NCBI GenBank assembly: GCA_016647705.1
Contig: CM028330.1
Span: 47,396,397-47,460,396, forward strand
DNA from: Eucommia ulmoides
Lineage: Eukaryota > Streptophyta > Magnoliopsida > Garryales > Eucommiaceae
DNA length: 64,000 nucleotides
Reading direction: 5' to 3'
Position numbers and translations under genes: made by a program. Every line of letters begins with the position of its first letter. Position 1 is the stretch's first letter. A model generated the notes under the pieces. The model made no database searches and was not told the DNA's origin. It saw nothing but the letters and a program-made list of their open reading frames with translations. Below are positions 11,580 through 23,122 of this stretch, one piece after another.

Positions 11580-13039
11580 TGATAGGTGTAAAATACCTAT
11601 CTATTTCGAAACCGAATTTATTAGTTTTTAAGCGTATTAGTTATATTTAATTGTGTTTTAGTTTGTTTTAGTGTAAAACAGGTGAAGCGACGTTAACGGG
11701 CGATAAACAAGCGAAAACGGTGGAGAAACGATGAACAAAACGTGAAGAACTGGGTTTTGGTGCATGAAGACCACCGCCTAGGCGGAAAAGAGGCAGAATG
11801 TTGGAGTACTGAAGTGCTGAACCACCGCCTAGGCAAGAAAACCACCGCCTAGGCGAGAAAACGTCAAAATGTTGTGCCAACAGCCATTGCCTAGGCGGAG
11901 AAACCACCGCCTAGGCGAAAATCTGACAGAAGCTTAACCGACTTAAACCACCGCTTAGGCAATGACACTCTGTGCAGAAATATATGTTTCCAGATATTTT
12001 GAAGATATCTTCCCAAAACCTTCTTTTAACCCATTTCTCCCCAATTGTTAAAGAGGCTAGAGGAGCCCGGTTGATAATTGGAGAGCTCTTTCCACCTTAG
12101 TTAGGTTTAGATAATTTAGGAAGTAGATTAGATTAGTTCTAAAGAGTGTTCTTGGCCAATTCTTGAAGGGCTAAAAGAGGAAGTTCATCAATGGAGAAGA
12201 GGAAGCTCGGGAAGATTGTTCTTTGGCGAAAGTGGACTACTCCACTTTGAGATTTGATTTTTCTTCCCTTGTTTCCATCTTTGTACTTAATGTTTATTGT
12301 TGATATTGATGATATCCTCTTGATTTAATATTGTATTGACTAAGAACATATTAGTTTAATTAAAGATTAGTTAGGGATAGATGTAGTTGTGTAAATACTC
12401 GTTTGGTTTAATGTACATTTCTTTAACGGTTGTTCCTTTTAAATCCAATTATGTTTATCATTTGATGACGATCTTAGTACGCTTGTTATGGTATTAGGAT
12501 TGGATTTGAGAAACTAGGGTTTGACACTCGGGAGAGGTAACCCTGGATTCGGACTAGAGTAAATACATCATTACGACCTAACGACCCGGAAGGGCGTTAG
12601 TTAGTGTGCAATCGATGACGTTGGGTCAAGACTCACTCGGCCTAGAGTTGTTAAGACATTGAGGGGGACCTCTTTGTCGACACGAAGTCGCGTATTCCCT
12701 CGTCTTACACTCGGAAGAAATGGCGGAGGAGTTTACGAACCGAGATTGTCGGATACCTAAACTCCGTTATTGTCGACTAAACGAAATCAAACATGTATTA
12801 AGTGAACAAAATCAATCTCTAATTAATCAACTTAGTTAATATTAACCCACTAATTGTAGTTTAGCTTAGTTTAAATATAAATCATGTCTTTAATCGTCAG
12901 GATAACATGAGACTACGTAAATTACGGTATACAATTATTCACACTTTTCTTTGTGGGAACGATATCCGATCTTCAAGATCCACTATATTAAAACTTGTAC
13001 CTCGTATACTTATGAGAGTAAGTAGTGGTGTATTTTACG
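11580..13039 (+). repeat. 3' LTR of the Athila-type element (left arm of a palindrome)
   Basis: It starts TGATAGGTGTAAAATACC directly after a polypurine tract and is homologous along its 3' half to 973-1732. Instead of ending ...CCCTACCA like other copies, it stops at 'tattttacg' and passes into tRNA sequence. A palindrome cluster is present at 11770-11965. It pairs as an inverted repeat with 13111-14549. Confidence 0.88.
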
Positions 13040-13103
13040 ATAGTGGTGAGAATTCCCGCCTGTCATGCGAGTGACCCGGGTTCGATCCCCGGCAACGACG
13101 CCA
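13040..13103 (+). tRNA. tRNA-Asp(GTC) copy lacking its first 11 nt; retroelement primer relic
   Basis: These 64 nt match plant tRNA-Asp from about nucleotide 12 to the CCA end: D-arm part, anticodon stem-loop with GTC (cccgcctgtcatgcgag), T-arm with 'gggttcgatcccc', and the 3' acceptor strand plus CCA. The CCA is not gene-encoded in plant nuclear tRNA genes, so its presence points to a copy made from a mature tRNA, as expected if reverse transcription copied the primer. The 5' acceptor strand is missing, so it cannot fold as a functional tRNA. It sits between two inverted LTRs. Confidence 0.85.
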
Positions 13104-13110
13104 AAAAACT

Positions 13111-14549
13111 TGGTAGGGAATAAACTACACCGCTACTTACTCTCGCAAGTATACGAGGTATAAATTTTAATATAGTGGATCTTGAAGATCGGATATCGTT
13201 CCCACAGAGAAAAGTGTGAATAATTGAATACCGCAATTTACATAGTCTCATGTTATCCTGACGATTAAAGACATGATTTAAAATTAAACTAAGTTAAACT
13301 ACAATTAGTAGGTTAATATTAACTAAGTTTATTAATTAGGGATTGATTTCGTTCACTTAAAACATGTTTGATTTTGTTTAGTTAACAATAATGGAGTTTA
13401 GGTATCCGACAATCTCGGTTCGTAAACTCCTCCGCCACTTCCTCCGAGTGTAAGACGAGGGAATACGCGACTTCGTGTCGACAAAGAGGTCCCCCTCAAT
13501 GTCTTAACAACTCTCATGAGTCTTGACCCAACGTCATCGATTGCACACTAACTAACGCCCTCCAGGGTTACCTCTCCTGAGTGTCAAACCCTAGTTTCTC
13601 AAATCCAATACTAATACCATAACAAGCGTACTAAGATCTTCATCAAATGATAAACACAATCGGATTTAAAAGCAACAACCGTTAAAGAAACGTACATTAA
13701 ACCAAACGAGTATTTACACAACTACATCTATCCCTAACTAATTTTTAATTAAAATAACATGTTCTTAAACAATACAATATTAAATCAAGAGGATATCATC
13801 AATACCAACAATAAATATTAAGTACAAAGATGGAAACAAGGGAAGAAAAATCAAGTCTCAAAGTGGAGTAGTCCACTTTTGCCAAAGAACATTCCTCCCG
13901 AGCTTCTTCTTCTCCATTGATGAACTTCCTCTTTTAGCCCTTCAAGAATTAGCCAAGAACACTCTTTAGAACTAATCTAATCTACTTCTTAAATTATCTA
14001 AACCTAACTAAGGTGGAAGGAGCTCTCCAATTATCAACCAGGCTCCTCTAGCCTCTTTAACAATTGGGGGAGAAAGGGGTTAAAAAGAAGGTTTTGGGAA
14101 AATATCTTCAAAATATCTGAAAATAGATATTTCTGGGCAGAGTGTCACCGCCTAGGCAGTGGTTCACCGCTTAGGTGGTGGTTTAAGTCGGTTAAGCTTC
14201 TGTTGGATCTTCACCTAGGCGGTGGTTTCTCTGCCTAGGTGGTGGCTGCTGGCACAACATTCTGACGTTTTCTCGCCTAGGCGGTGGTTCAGCACTTCAG
14301 TACTCCAACATTCTGCCTCTTTTCTGCCTAGGCGGTGGAACTTCCGCCTAAGCGGTGGTCTTCATGCACCGAAACCCAGTTCTTCATGTTTTGTTCACTG
14401 TTTCTCCACTGTTTTCACTTGTTTATCGCCTGTTAAAGTCCCTTCACCTATTTTACACTAAAATAAACTAAAATGAAATTAAATATAACTAATACGCTTT
14501 AAAACTAACAAATTCGGTTTCGAAATAAATAGATATTTTACACCTATCA
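13111..14549 (-). repeat. Inverted LTR of the Athila-type element (right arm of the palindrome)
   Basis: On the minus strand it starts TGATAGGTGTAAAATATC and ends ...TTATTCCCTACCA, followed by the 7-nt spacer AGTTTTT and a tRNA-Asp primer site that runs on into nearly the whole tRNA. It matches 11580-13039 in inverted orientation along its length, with scattered substitutions. A palindrome cluster lies at 14145-14350. No internal element DNA accompanies it; Copia-1 sequence resumes at 14550. Confidence 0.88.
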
Positions 14550-14881
14550 AGTAGGTACAGTAATGATAATAGTCTAAGTCATAGGAGATGTCACTTTAAA
14601 AGTCTCAATTGGCGCAGTGTTTTCACTTTCTATCACAGAGTAGCATGTCTACAATTTTAACAAATGTATAATAAATACTTAGAAAATTTTACAACCAAAG
14701 CACAAATTAAGGAATCAAATGTTTCACTAACCAGAAACTGGAAGTTAACGTTCACATAAGAATCAGAATTCAATTCAGAACATTAATGTTCACACAACAA
14801 TTTACAAAACAGATTTAAAATGTGAACATTTACTTATTTATCTTAAAATTTCAGAATAAAATTTGAATCTTTACGTAAGTT
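14550..14881 (+). other. Copia-1 internal DNA upstream of the pol remnant
   Basis: AT-rich non-coding sequence right of the palindrome. It contains words reminiscent of the LTR ('gttaacgttcacataag', 'atttatcttaaaatttcag'). No gag or protease sequence can be recognised. Confidence 0.4.
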
Positions 14882-17414
14882 ATTAATTTAGATTTATTGC
14901 CAAAACGCAAAATTGGTTCAAACCATAAATGTGAGACTTGTGTGCAGTCTAAGTTGACTCGAACTTCTTTTCAATCCATTGAAATAAGTACTAAACCTCT
15001 AGAGTTAATTCACACTGATATTTGTGATTTAAAATTTGTACAAACTAGAGGTGGTAAAAAGTATTTTATTACTTTTATTGATGATTGCACAAGATACTGT
15101 TATGTTTATCTTCTAAGGAGTAAAGATGAAGCCTTGGAAAATTTTATGTAATATAAGAACGAAGTTGAGAATCAACTTAACAAAAAGATTAAAGTTCTTC
15201 GAAGTGATAGAGGTGGTGAATATGAATCACCGTTTGTGAAATTTTGTACTCAACACGGAATAATTCATCAAACAATAGCATCTTATTCACATCAGCTAAA
15301 TGGAGTAGCTGAGAGGAAGAATATAACTTTAAAAGAAATGATGAATGCTATGTTGATAAGTTCTGGACTAACCCAGAACATGTAGGGGGAAGCATTACTT
15401 ACCGCCAATTACGTTCTTAATAAGTTGCCACATAAGAAATTGGATAAAACTCCATATGAAATGTGGAAAGGTAAGACTCCTACTTATAAATTCTTAAAAG
15501 TGTGGGGGTGTCTTGGTAAGGTGGCGGTTCCTATTCCTAAAAGGACTAAAATAGGACCTAAAACAATTGATTGCATATTCATTGGGTATGCCCAAAACAG
15601 TAGTACTTATCGATTTTCAGTTCACAAGTCTAAGATTGAAAATGTACATGAGAATACAATAATGGAATCCATAAATGCATTCTTTTATGAGGATATATTT
15701 CCTTATAAGACTTCTCGAGAGTCTAGTTTTTTAAAAAGAACGCTTGATACTACGATAGGTGAAGTCCAAAATGAAATATATTTGGAAGATAATGAACCTA
15801 GATATAGTAAGAAGGCTAAAACAACAAAGTCATTTGGTCCTGACGTTCTTACCTATATGGAAGAAGGTGATCCTAAGAGTTTTAAGGAGGCGATGTCAAC
15901 TCCTAAAGCACCATTTTGGAAAGAAGCTGTAAACAATGAAATAGAATCTATCTTGCAAAACCATACATGGGAACTAGTGGATCTTTCATCCGGTTCCAAA
16001 CCTCTTGGGTGTAAATGGATCTTCAAAAAGAAGATAAAAGCAGATGGATCAATTGATAAATATAAAGCTAGACTTGTAGCTAAAGGTTACAAGTAAAGAA
16101 AAGGTGTTGATTACTTTGACACGTACTCATCGGTTACTATGATAACATCCATTAAAATGTTGATAGCCATAGCAGCTATACATAATCTTGAAATACATCA
16201 AATAGATGTTAAGACAGCTTTCTTAAATGGTGAACTAGATGAGGAAATCTACATGGAACAACCAGAAGGGTTTGTTGTTTCTGTCAAAGAGAACAAAGTT
16301 TGTAGACTTGTTAAGTCTTTATATAAACTTAAACAAGTACCAAAACAGTGGCATGAGAAATTTGACAAAGTTATGATGTCAAATGGATTTAAAATCAATG
16401 AATGTGACAAATGTGTCTACATTAAACATAATAAATCTGAATATGTCATTGTATGCCTTTATGTAGATGACATGTTAATTATTGGTAGCAATAATGACAT
16501 CATTAAGTCTACCAAAATGATGTTAACCAGTAAGTTTGATATGAAAGATTTAGGTGTTGCTGATGTAATTCTAGGAATTAAAATTTTCTAGATCTTCTAA
16601 AGGACTAGTATTATCGCAATCTCATTATATTGAGAAGATACTTGAGAAATTCAACAAGTATAATACTAGTCTAGCTAAAACACCTATTGATATGAATTGT
16701 CATTTAACTAAGAATACTGGTGAAAGTATCTCTCAGTTAGAGTATGCTAATATAATAGGCAGTCTAATGTACTTAATGAACTATACTAGACCTGATATTG
16801 CCTATACAGTGAGCAGACTGAGCAGATATACTAGCAACCCAAGACACGGACACTGGAATGCAATAGTTAGGGCACTTAGATATTTAAGGTATACTCTAAA
16901 CTATGGATTGCATTACACCAAATATCCAGTTGTACTTGAAGGTTACAATGATGCAAATTGGATAATGGATTGTAAAGATACTAAATTCACAAGTGGATAC
17001 ATCTTTACACTTGGAAGAGGAGCTGTCTCATGGAAATCCTCCAAACAGACGTGTATTGCAAGGTCTACAATGGAATCTGAGTTTATTGCTTTAGACAAAG
17101 CAAGTGAAAAAACTGAATGGCTTCGTCAATTTTTAGAAGATATTCCAATGTGGACGAAACCTGTGTCAGCTATTTGTATACATTATGATAGCCAATCTGC
17201 AATTGGTAGGGCACAAAGTAGTATGTATAACGGTAAGTCTCGACACATACGACGTAGACATAATACCGTTAGATAGTTACTCTCAAATGGAGTTATCACA
17301 ATTGACTACGTGAAGTCAAAGGATAATATTGCGAATCCACTAACTAAAGGGTTAACTAGAGAGAGAGTATATTATTCATCAAGAGGAATGGGTTTAAAGC
17401 CTATAACTAAATAG
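14882..17414 (+). pseudogene. Copia-1 pol remnant: integrase, reverse transcriptase, RNase H
   Basis: Integrase: the end of the zinc-binding region (CETCVQSK), then IHTDICD, FIDDCTRYCYVYLL, SDRGGEY and VAERKN, carrying the DDE core acidic residues. Reverse transcriptase: CKWIFKKK, IDVKTAFLNGEL, YMEQPEGF and the intact catalytic YVDDM. RNase [24 protein letters not shown] and SKDNIANPLTKGL. Breaks are in-frame stops at 15149-15151, 15383-15385, 16094-16096 and 17274-17276 and a frameshift near 16586. The order integrase-RT-RNase H defines Copia. Gag and protease are absent, so it cannot function. Confidence 0.93.
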
Positions 17415-17995
17415 TCACCTTAATGGAAACCCAATCTAGCTGACTAGAGATCCCAAGATCTAGGTTCAAAGGGACAACCTAATTATGTGTAGACTAAGTA
17501 ATCACTGGAAGATTTTAAGTTTTATACTCATTCCAATGGTGAACCAGTGATAAATATAAGTATTAAGGATACGTTTTGCTTTTAATGATTCCTATAGCTT
17601 GAAAAATTCAAGTAGGGTATACGGGATACTCTTGATAGGTTAATCATCTAGATGAGTGAAGAACAAGGCCGGTTCTATGAGAATGAGAAGGCTAAATTCT
17701 CTAAAGCACCTATTGAATCACCAGGATGTTCAAGGCTAAAATGAACACAACCAGAAAATTGACTGTGTCAGGAAGTATCTATGTGAATTCTATTGTCTTA
17801 GTTTAAACAAACGACTGAATAGTTCAAGACATCGCGTTCACTGATTAACCAAGTAAATCCAATAGTCTTTTACTAGAGAAGGTTCAAGGCCAAAAGCTAT
17901 CTATCTCGATGCAGTTACTTTCTATTTGAACTCTCTATAGTGTGTCAACATTACATATGCATGTATATTCAATCAATCTCATTCATGTGGGGGAT
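17415..17995 (+). other. Copia-1 3' untranslated internal region with polypurine tract
   Basis: Non-coding stretch between the end of RNase H and the 3' LTR. It ends with the polypurine tract 'gtggggga' (17988-17995). Confidence 0.7.
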
Positions 17996-19217
17996 TGTTA
18001 GAATTTTTGCTATTTTAATTGATTAATTAAAGTGAGACCTATTAATTAAATTAATTGAGTTATTATTCCGTTGCATTCCTCGTTGTTTGAGAATCAACGT
18101 AGTATATTTATATGCCAAAAATAATTAAATTTTGAATGAGATTTTAATTCTCAAATAAACCCATTTGAGATTGATTGAAGATATAAATAAATGTATTATC
18201 CCACATTACTTAGAAGGGGATGAGTTATCACACATTGCTTGAAAAGAGAAAATTTGAGTTGTAAGGGTAGTTATCCCACATTGGTTGTGGAGAAGAAACT
18301 CAAGTTTGTATCAACTTATAAATTGAGGACAAATGCAAGCTACTAACAATCAAACCTTCAAACTTGAATTGGGTTGGGTTGAGTTTGGGTTGGGACAAAT
18401 CCATCCATATTTAGATTTGGTTTGGACCGGATCCAAGTTGGGTCGGATCGGGTCGGATCTTGACCCACCAGATTAGTTTAAAATTTAATTAGTGGCAGTT
18501 AAGTAATTAATTAATTGCTCAATCGTTAATTTTGAATTAGCACCAATGAACAGACATGAAGGTTCATTAGGTGACTGTTCGCATTAATGTTAATGTTAAC
18601 AGGTGCCTTTACAAAGTTGGTGACGGTTCGCGTTAACGTTAACGTGAGCAGATGTCTTTCCAAAGTTGCATCCATTCAATGGTGGCTTTTGGTCTTCTAT
18701 AAATAGGAAACTTGTCATTCATTTTATTTCGTCTCATGCACAACATTATCATTTCATATCACTACAAAAGCACAGAACATTTAGAATTTTGTGAGAGTTC
18801 AAGTACAAGTCTAGTTTGCCAAAAAAATTTGTTTCAAGTACTTGTACCAAAAACTTGAAGATCGTTGTACCCTGGGAGACAAACGTCTATTTAACCATTA
18901 GCACCAGTGTGGGGGCGTGAATCTTCTTTAAGGATATAGAGTCAAACTCTAGTCTCGATCTACTTTAATTCAAATTCGTCATTTGAACATCCAGGTAAGT
19001 TTTTATAAAATTTTAAAACACTATTTTTGTTATATTAACGTTAACACATTCTGCTATTGTTCTTTTTGTTTCTATTACGTTAATGTTAACACATTCTGGT
19101 ACTATTCTTTTTGTTTCTGTTTCGTTAACGTTAACACATTCTTGTGTTGTTCTTCTTTAGTTTTATTTCATGGTTATTTATTTATTTATCTTGAAATTTT
19201 CGATATTTCCTCCAACA
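17996..19217 (+). repeat. 3' LTR of Copia-1
   Basis: It starts TGTTAGAATTTTTGC directly after the polypurine tract and ends TTCCTCCAACA, about 1.22 kb. It matches 1-828 from 18532 onward. A TATA-like 'tctataaatagg' lies near 18698. Two palindromic units remain at 18583-18650. Confidence 0.88.
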
Positions 19218-20080
19218 CATAGATAGTCTTAATTCAATATACATATTATTGATATTGAATTCAATATGCATCCATACATGAACCAAATACAACCAATTTT
19301 AATATTGTTTTGAAGTTGATTCAAGTATGACGTTGAATTCAACATGAATTCATATATGAACCAAATATAGTTGATTTTGATATTGTTTTGAACTTCATGG
19401 TTTCGCGATCAGTAATCAGTGTTCATTTCAGACTCACATTCTTCCAATAAGTTTTTATGACTTGTTTTAACTATAAGAACTCGGATATCATTAAATTGTT
19501 CATATCTTTCCGATCATAATTGAGCAGTTAAAGCAGGCTGTCTGTTTTCTCATAATTGAGCAGTTAAAGCAGGCTGTCTATTTTTTCATATATTGAATTC
19601 CACACATGCATAAAAACCAATTAAAATTTACATATGAATAAAAATCAAAGATCTTTACACCGTTTCAAACAAATTTTGATGTCATTATTTCAATAATATA
19701 CAAATATTTCATTTCATCAGCTGTTTTCGGCGATGTTGAATTCAACACATAAAAATAAAACAAAAAATAATCGATTTTGGTATCATTTTGAAGCTCACAT
19801 CCCACAATCATTATATGTATTCATTCCATACCCACGATGCGTCAATAATATTAATGCGTGATGGCATTAAATGGGTAATTGTTCCTATTTTTCAAAAATA
19901 TAAACTTACAGTTGCACTATTCTCTTATTTTACAGTATCAAACTTATTCCCCGAGAATAATAAATTTGTTCAATTGTTTTGCGAAGGATTAAAATGTAAC
20001 ATGGAAAAATATTTTTTTTCCCCTTTTATTTTGGTCAAGTCGCCCTTATTTTTATTTATGAAAAAAAATTTATCTAAGAG
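19218..20080. other. AT-rich intergenic DNA with degenerate short repeats
   Basis: No gene. 'catatatgaaccaaatatag' and 'catacatgaaccaaatacaa' mark a diverged tandem repeat of about 75 bp (19270-19400) with EcoRI-like 'ttgaattcaa' dyads. A 37-bp near-perfect tandem duplication ('cataattgagcagttaaagc') lies at 19515-19585. Confidence 0.5.
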
Positions 20081-20270
20081 GTGTTAGAGCGGTGTCCCCT
20101 TTCATTCTAAATTAGAGTTCGAATCTCTTAGAGAATACTCTAAGAATTAAAAAATCTTAAATTTAATCATGAATTTACCAAACCAATGTGAGTGAGTGTG
20201 CCTTTAAAATCGTCCGAGGAGATTATTAGTCGAAGTGCGCGTAAATTGATCCTCATACATCTTACTCAAA
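20081..20270 (+). mobile_element. SINE copy 1 (tRNA-derived)
   Basis: A tRNA-like head with box B 'agttcgaatct' is followed by a body 'gtgcctttaaaatcgtcc...gattattagtcgaagtgcgcgtaaattgatc' and an A-rich tail passing into (AT)n. The body matches 30025-30095 and 37490-37560, defining a dispersed family. Confidence 0.65.
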
Positions 20271-21900
20271 AAATATATATATATAAAAAAAATTTCAACG
20301 GAAAGATTTAGACGCAAAAATCTTTATTGGAAAGTGTCCCACACTGCAGTTACCTAATTTATTTGACTATTCAAATTCCTAGCACAGAAGATGGTGAAAG
20401 GAGAAAGAGAATTTTTTAATATTATTATTATTATCATTATTTTTGCATGGAGAAACGGATTAAACTCACTGTGGAATTGGAAATCAAAAATTGGGAGCAG
20501 TCAATGCCCGTCTTTTATTTACGTGTTTAAATGCATTGGCGACAACTGCTCCGTTGTCATATTAGGACATGGCATGTTAATTAAACTAATAAATCATATA
20601 GATATCTAATACTAATTTGTAAAAGTGGAAAGATAGAACTTTTTAATGAGTTCAATAATAACACTTTCCAGCTTTTTGGTTAGTTTTTATTTTTTTTTTA
20701 TTTTTTTTTTGTTAATTATTACCACTTCTTCTTAAGTTCTTATCTTTTCTTTGTTTTTTCTTTTTTTTTTTTATCAATAGGCTTCTTCCCTTTTGGAAAT
20801 TTCACAAAAAATAAATAAATAATAAAAATAATATTAAAATTTATAATTATTTTAATTTTAAAAAATAATTATAATTACAAATAGAAAATCCACAAGCCTA
20901 ATTTTTTTAACCGAGTGAAAATATTAATAAATAAAATCTCATATGAAAACTTCACTAAATAATTTTTAAAAAAAAACTAAATTAAACAACTTATATATGA
21001 AGCGTAATTAAATTTCATAGATAAAAAAAAATTTAATTTTAGAGTAATTTTAAATTTAAAAATTTCAACAGCAAGTACCTTTTAAATACTCAAAAAACAC
21101 AAAAAAACTATCGTTTGATTCCAAAAAAAAAATAGAAAATGTAATACATAAATTAACAATTTTTAATTCTCATAATAATTTTAAATTCTAAAAAATCAGC
21201 ACGAAATACTTTTTAAATATTTAAAAAAATATAGCAACCACCATTTAATCCCAAAAGTATTAAAAAAAATTATAAATATATTTACATAAACAGAATTTAA
21301 AAACTAAAATTGTAATTCTTTTAAGAGGGTTATAAGAGTAATTTTTTATTAGATAATTTTAATTAATTCTAATAATATAGTATCAAGAATAAATATGAAA
21401 TTTTATATTTAATATCAAAGAAAGTAAAGGTCGGAGATATTTTTCAAATGACAGGGAATATCATTATAAGTTTTTCCAATGACAATGAAATTTATCCATA
21501 TTTTAATTGAATATTGTTTTTATTACAACTAATTATACGTAACATTATCTTTTCATCTCCATTTCTTTCTCCAATCATTTAATAAAATAAAATTTTCTCT
21601 CTCTATCAATTAATTACATATAATTTTTAAATAATATAAAAAAATTCCTATTAGCTTATTTTAAAACTATTATTTAAACAAAATAAAAAAATTTAAAAAT
21701 CCTCTAGGAGATTATTTACATATTATATATTATTTCCTAAAAATAAATGTGAGTGATGAACAATAATTATTTTAAAGGTTGACATTATTTATTTTTTAAC
21801 TTACAATTTTATTTTTATTTTTTAGCATTAACCTTTTTTCATATTTTTATAAGATAAATTAAATATAAAATTAAACGATGAATTGTTGTGCGTGTAATAT
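20271..21900. other. AT-rich intergenic DNA, no gene
   Basis: Very AT-rich sequence with poly-A and poly-T runs. The short ORFs (for example 20391-20609) have no family resemblance. Nothing else is supported. Confidence 0.5.
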
Positions 21901-21966
21901 TCAAATAAAAAATATATACTGATATAATTTTTTTTAAATCCGCATATTATGCGGATCTAAAACTAG
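21890..21966 (+). mobile_element. Helitron 3' end (copy 1, 5' end not found)
   Basis: Hairpin CCGCATA-TT-ATGCGG followed by 'atctaaaa' and CTAG, then T in the flank: the Helitron pattern of a hairpin about 10 nt before a CTRR end. It matches the ends of the copies at 22440-22778 and 22779-23116. Upstream sequence shared with them is limited to about 50 bp, so the 5' part is lost or diverged. Confidence 0.65.
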
Positions 21967-22271
21967 TAATTATATAGAAATATCAAACCCTAAAGACGTC
22001 TTGTTAGGGGCCTGTAGGCAAGATGTTAGAAATCGAATTAACTGAGAGAATATGAACAACATAATAATATTGTCACATCAAACATTAATACCAAATAGAT
22101 AAAACGGTAATAATTAGACACTTATTCTAACTTCCAAAGTACATCATACTTCATACTTAAGAATAACCATACTTAAAGCTAACTAACGTGTTTTTCTTTT
22201 GTTTTTTTTTTTTTAAATGCTATTTTAAAAGAAATTTAATTATATAGCTCTAACCCTTGACATTTGAAGAG

Positions 22272-22330
22272 CCCCCCCCCCCCCCCCCCCCCCCCAAAAA
22301 AAACAAAAAAACGAAAAAAAAAAAAAAAAA
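22272..22330. repeat. Poly-C (24) followed by A-rich tract
   Basis: Twenty-four consecutive C residues are followed by about 35 nt of mostly A. The length is probably unstable and may be inexact in the assembly. Confidence 0.9.
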
Positions 22331-22439
22331 AACTTGGGTAGCCCGACAACAAAACAAATATCTACTTGTAGTATTTATTGTCAAAAAAGTCTGTTAAGAG
22401 GTAAAATATATAGCATTATAGCAATATAAATTGTTAATA

Positions 22440-22778
22440 TCATATACTATTAAAAGTGAAAATCAAAATAAAAAATGAACCACAACTCAAAATAATAAAT
22501 CTCTTCAATCTCTTTATTCTTATCAAATTAATGGTCAAGATCTTCTTTTTCACTATTAATATTGTGACCCTAAATTTTTTATAAAATAATCACCCCTAAA
22601 TTTTTAAAAATATACATATTTAACCCTTTATTTTTACAAAAAATCGATTACAATATTTATTCCTAATTTTCTGTCATATGTAGATTAAGAATCAATATTA
22701 TAACATCAAAATATTCAAATTAAAAATATATATTAATATATATTTTAAGACTTGTATATTATGGGGATCTAAAACTAG
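22440..22778 (+). mobile_element. Non-autonomous Helitron (copy 2)
   Basis: 339 bp, starting TCATATACTATTAAAAG and ending '...tatattatggggatctaaaaCTAG', with a decayed hairpin. Homologous to the next copy over its whole length ('tctttattcttatcaaatta', 'atggtcaaga', 'caaattaaaaatatatatt'). No coding capacity. The next copy starts at the very next base. Confidence 0.7.
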
Positions 22779-23116
22779 TCATATACTAAAGTAGAAGTTA
22801 AAACTAAGAATAAACCATAAATCAAAACAAAATATCTCTCCAATTTTTTTATTCTTATCAAATCAATGGTCAAGATACATTTTTAGCCTTTTATTTTTTA
22901 GAAAAAAATCAATTACAATCTTTAAAATTTAATATACTCCTCTAATTTATATAAATTTCAAGTGAACCCCTAAAAAAATTATCCTTTAAAAAATAGTTTA
23001 TATTTTCTGTTATACTTAAATCAAGAATTAAAATTATAACATCAAAGTATTCAAATTAAAAATATATATTAATATTTTTTTTTCTAGACCTGCTTATTAT
23101 GCGGGTCTAAAACTTG
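22779..23116 (+). mobile_element. Non-autonomous Helitron (copy 3), abutting copy 2
   Basis: 338 bp, starting TCATATACTAAAGTAG and ending with a CCTGC-TTATTAT-GCGGG-like hairpin, 'tctaaaa' and CTTG (a mutated CTAG). It joins copy 2 directly with no spacer, forming a head-to-tail pair. Confidence 0.7.
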
Positions 23117-23122
23117 TGTGTG

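Larger units (their letters stand above)
973..14549 (+). mobile_element. Athila-type (Ty3) retrotransposon with truncated 5' LTR and inverted extra LTR
   Basis: In order: truncated 5' LTR (973-1732), tRNA-Asp-type primer site (1739-1756), leader with palindrome cluster, decayed gag-like ORF (3235-4119), non-coding internal DNA, a nested reverse-oriented relative (5630-11076), the rest of the internal region with a polypurine tract (up to 11579), 3' LTR (11580-13039), a tRNA-Asp fragment (13040-13103) and an inverted LTR (13111-14549). No protease, reverse transcriptase or integrase is visible, so it was non-autonomous or has been deleted. It lies inside Copia-1. No target-site duplication can be defined because the left end is truncated. 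Confidence 0.75.
1..19217 (+). mobile_element. Composite Ty1/Copia retrotransposon (Copia-1), broken and nested
   Basis: The partial LTR at 1-828 and the LTR at 17996-19217 are direct repeats: both carry the 'ggttcattagg' block, the TATA-like 'tctataaatag' region, the 'gtaccctgggagacaaacg' block and the same end ...CTCCAACA. Between them lies a decayed Copia pol (14882-17414). The element is interrupted by an Athila-type insertion (973-14549). Gag, protease and the primer binding site are missing. About 536 nt of the 5' LTR lie left of the window. The LTRs differ by several indels, so this is an old insertion. Confidence 0.85.

Noticed and set aside
13040..13103. Functional tRNA-Asp gene
   Set aside because: The first 11 nt are missing, so the acceptor stem cannot form, and an encoded CCA argues for a reverse-transcribed copy.
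13063..13251. Minus-strand ORF ending in LPGIEPGSLA
   Set aside because: The motif is the translation of tRNA-Asp and LTR sequence, a common artefact, not a protein.
15425..16096. Independent host gene of 223 residues
   Set aside because: It is the middle of the Copia-1 integrase/reverse transcriptase, in frame with pieces on both sides.
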